Below, in pieces: positions 62,098-64,000 of a stretch of 64,000 nucleotides of DNA. The notes under the pieces were generated by a model, which was not told where the DNA came from, searched no databases, and saw nothing but the letters and a program-made list of their open reading frames with translations. The stretch is from positions 19,991 through 83,990 of the forward strand of contig NZ_FRCR01000010.1 in assembly GCF_900142995.1 (NCBI RefSeq), read 5' to 3'. Position numbers and translations under genes: made by a program. The DNA comes from Caldanaerovirga acetigignens. GTDB lineage: Bacteria > Bacillota > Thermosediminibacteria > Thermosediminibacterales > Thermosediminibacteraceae. How positions within the stretch are numbered: position 1 is the stretch's first letter; the number at the start of each line of letters is the position of its first letter.

Positions 62098-63272
62098 TGT
62101 CTTTTTTTGCACACACTGCAATGGCACTTCGAAGCATAAGCCGCAAAAAAATGCGGTCTTTACTCACAATGCTCGGAGTTATAATCGGCGTTGCATCCGT
62201 CATCACCCTAGTCGCTATAACCCAGGGCACCGCTTCCAGGATAGAAGAAAGCATCAAAAGCCTTGGCGCCAATCTAATCGGTATCAACATTACCGGGAGA
62301 GGCCCTGAAGGCTCTTTGTCTTACGACGAATTTGAAAAGCTCGCATCGAATAACCCCTATATAACCGCTGCCGCACCGGTATCGAGTACTAGGTTGAAAG
62401 CTATCTACAAAGGCGAGGACCTGGACGTGAATTTAATAGGCACTACTGCTGAATATCCAGAAGTCCGAAATCTCACCGTCGCCCGGGGGAGATTTTTTAC
62501 CAAAAGCGAAGTCGATGAGCGAAGGAGCGTGGCGGTAATTGGCAATGCTGTAGCTGAAGAATTGTTCCCCGGCGAAAATCCGCTTGGAAAAGAACTGAGG
62601 GTTAAAAACCGCATTTTCGAAATAATCGGAGTCCTCGCCTCCCAGGGGAGCACGGTCAGCGGCTCCGAAGACGAAGTTATCTACGTCCCGATAACTGTGT
62701 CGCGCACGCTCACGGGCTCAAGCGGTATAAGGCAAGTTTTCATGCAGGCAAAGTCCGCCGAGACCGTACAGCTTGCAATCAACCACGCGACAGCCGAGCT
62801 TCTAAAAAAGTTTAAAAACGATGAAGATAGCTTCAGGATATTCGACCAGACGCAGATGCTTGCTACTGTGCAGGAGACCACAGGAGCCATGTCCGCAATG
62901 CTTGGAGGGATAGCAGCCATTTCCCTTCTCGTAGGCGGCATAGGCATAATGAACATAATGCTGGTCTCGGTAACCGAAAGAACCAGAGAAATCGGAATAA
63001 GAAAGGCATTAGGAGCAACGAGGAGCGACATAATGACCCAATTTCTCATAGAATCCATCATCCTGAGCGGCTCCGGAGGAGCCATAGGCGTGCTTACCGG
63101 CTTTGCCGCCGCCTCGGTGCTCAGCAGGACGTTAAACGTAAGCGTAAAATTTTCGCCGCCCTTTATTTTGATCGCATTTAGCTTTTCTTTAATAGTAGGG
63201 GTATTCTTCGGCCTTTATCCCGCAAGCCGCGCATCCGCTCTTAATCCGGTAGAGGCATTGAGATACGAATAA
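62097..63272 (+). CDS. MacB-type ABC transporter permease
   Basis: The 391-residue permease has RKKMRSLLTMLGVIIGVASV (helix 1), an extracytoplasmic MacB-PCD domain, and three C-terminal helices with GIMNIMLVSVTERTREIGIRKALGA and FFGLYPASRASALNPVEALR. It lacks the low-complexity insertion seen in the paralogue at 46-47.3 kb. Together with adaptor and ATPase it forms a tripartite exporter placed beside a two-component system. Confidence 0.95.
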   Translation: MSFFAHTAMALRSISRKKMRSLLTMLGVIIGVASVITLVAITQGTASRIEESIKSLGANLIGINITGRGPEGSLSYDEFEKLASNNPYITAAAPVSSTRLKAIYKGEDLDVNLIGTTAEYPEVRNLTVARGRFFTKSEVDERRSVAVIGNAVAEELFPGENPLGKELRVKNRIFEIIGVLASQGSTVSGSEDEVIYVPITVSRTLTGSSGIRQVFMQAKSAETVQLAINHATAELLKKFKNDEDSFRIFDQTQMLATVQETTGAMSAMLGGIAAISLLVGGIGIMNIMLVSVTERTREIGIRKALGATRSDIMTQFLIESIILSGSGGAIGVLTGFAAASVLSRTLNVSVKFSPPFILIAFSFSLIVGVFFGLYPASRASALNPVEALRYE

Positions 63273-63577
63273 GGGATATAAAAAAGATTTACGGCACGCA
63301 GGCCAGTTAAAGAGGACCAATCAAACGCAAACCAGAATTCTATCTCTCTCGAATATATTAAGCCTGGCGATATAGTAGAAGTGTGTTATAGTAATAATAA
63401 AGGCGGCCTTTAAAGGCCGCTTCTTCCTATTTTAGTATTTAGACATTTCTTTATTCTTTAGTATTTAAACATTTTATTATTCTATATACGTCATATAATT
63501 TAAGGATAGTTTTCCTGTCTTAGATTATCGTCCTGCAACTCATTTTATCACAGTTACTTTCACAACAAAAAACAAAA
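63273..63577. other. Intergenic stretch between macB-type gene and rRNA operon
   Basis: The main element is a perfect 18-bp palindrome GCGGCCTTTAAAGGCCGC (63403-63420) with T-rich flanks on both sides, a bidirectional terminator for the permease gene (plus) and the rRNA operon (minus). The rest is AT-rich with no gene. Confidence 0.65.
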
Positions 63578-63697
63578 GATTTCGGCAGCGTCCTACTCTC
63601 CCGGGGAATACTCCCCAGTACCATCGGCGCTGGAGGGCTTAACCTGTGTGTTCGAAATGGCTACCGGTGTTTCCCCTCCGCTATGGCCACCGAAATC
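63578..63697 (-). rRNA. 5S ribosomal RNA
   Basis: About 120 nt on the minus strand, with terminal helix GATTTCGG/CCGAAATC, conserved CACACCTGT-type loop (read as ACACACAGGTTAAGCCC) and CGCCGATGGTACTGGGGAGT. Confidence 0.95.
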
Positions 63698-63754
63698 TTC
63701 TTTCCCTATTCTATTCCTTCCCCTGCACCCTCAAAATCACACAGCGGGTATGCT

Positions 63755-64000
63755 CCACTTGGTCAAGCCCTCGACTCATTAGTACCGGTCGGCTCAAGGC
63801 CTCACAACCCTTACACCCCCGGCCTATCTACCTGGTCGTCTCCCAGGTGTCTTACCCCCTCTTCAGGGTGGGATACCTTATCTTGGGGCAGGCTTCGCAC
63901 TTAGATGCCTTCAGTGCTTATCCCTCCCGGACTTGGCTACCCAGCTGTGCCCTTGGCAGAACAACTGGTACACCATCGGTCCGTCCACCCCGGTCCTCTC
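63755..64000 (-). rRNA. 23S ribosomal RNA, 3' part
   Basis: The minus strand has the conserved 23S 3' end GGTACTAATGAGTCGAGGGC and the upstream domain VI segments. The gene continues past the window edge; the 3' boundary is approximate. The order 23S-5S is standard. Confidence 0.92.

Overview
The window looks like chromosomal DNA of a spore-forming, thermophilic, strictly anaerobic Firmicute of the Clostridia. The best guess is a relative of the Thermosediminibacter/Tepidanaerobacter/Thermoanaerobacter groups; this is inferred from gene content, not from a search. Supporting signs are the ctsR-mcsA-mcsB-clpC operon, the dnaX-ybaB-recR and yaaL-bofA blocks, pyruvate:ferredoxin oxidoreductase, a tungsten aldehyde:ferredoxin oxidoreductase, a B12-dependent (class II) ribonucleotide reductase, an apparent selenoprotein, many TTG/GTG starts with strong purine-rich ribosome binding sites, and a long-form SRP RNA.

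Layout. 1-2.6 kb: start of clpC, then mcsB, mcsA and ctsR on the minus strand behind a promoter with a CtsR operator. 2.6-7.0 kb: a small unknown gene, an EF-G paralogue, guaB and a DUF503 gene. 7.0-7.6 kb: a cluster of four DnaA-box matches, then a yybP-ykoY (Mn2+) riboswitch and a half-size GDT1-type transporter on the plus strand. 7.6-12.0 kb: nrdJ, interrupted by two inteins that lie only 11 extein residues apart. 12.2-14 kb: a PerR-type regulator, a 41-residue rubredoxin-like protein, a 37-residue orphan ORF with an excellent promoter, and a patatin-like lipase. 14-21 kb: porCDAB and a two-subunit pyruvate carboxylase. 21-26 kb: bofA, yaaL, an inserted LysE-type gene, recR, ybaB, dnaX, SRP RNA and an arsC-like phosphatase. 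26-32.5 kb: a cellobiose-type PTS with a 6-phospho-beta-glucosidase, a sigma-54 promoter and a LevR-type activator. 32.6-36.3 kb: dedA and an uncharacterised AAA+ cassette. 36.3-38.3 kb: a peroxiredoxin with in-frame UGA at the peroxidatic position, and six tRNA genes around tadA. 38.3-44.2 kb: tungsten-enzyme maturation genes, aor and its sigma-54 activator. 44.3-56.5 kb: an MFS transporter, a pilin-like protein, a MacAB-type exporter, and a TetR-controlled RND pump with a TolC-family protein. 56.7-63.3 kb: a two-component system, a secreted repeat protein and a second MacAB-type exporter. 63.6 kb to the end: 5S and the 3' part of 23S rRNA.

How the parts fit together. Central carbon flow runs through pyruvate: Por cleaves or makes it, the split carboxylase makes oxaloacetate, and the PTS feeds in beta-glucosides. 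Aor and Por share ferredoxin. Both sigma-54 activators sit directly upstream of their target operons, and each target has a good -24/-12 promoter plus paired candidate enhancer sites 34 bp apart. The tRNA cluster puts tadA next to tRNA-Arg(ACG), the expected TadA substrate. Three envelope-transport systems sit side by side: one under a TetR repressor with a perfect 16-bp palindrome at its promoter, one next to a two-component system. All coordinates were read by eye and may be off by a base at short sites; no database search was run.
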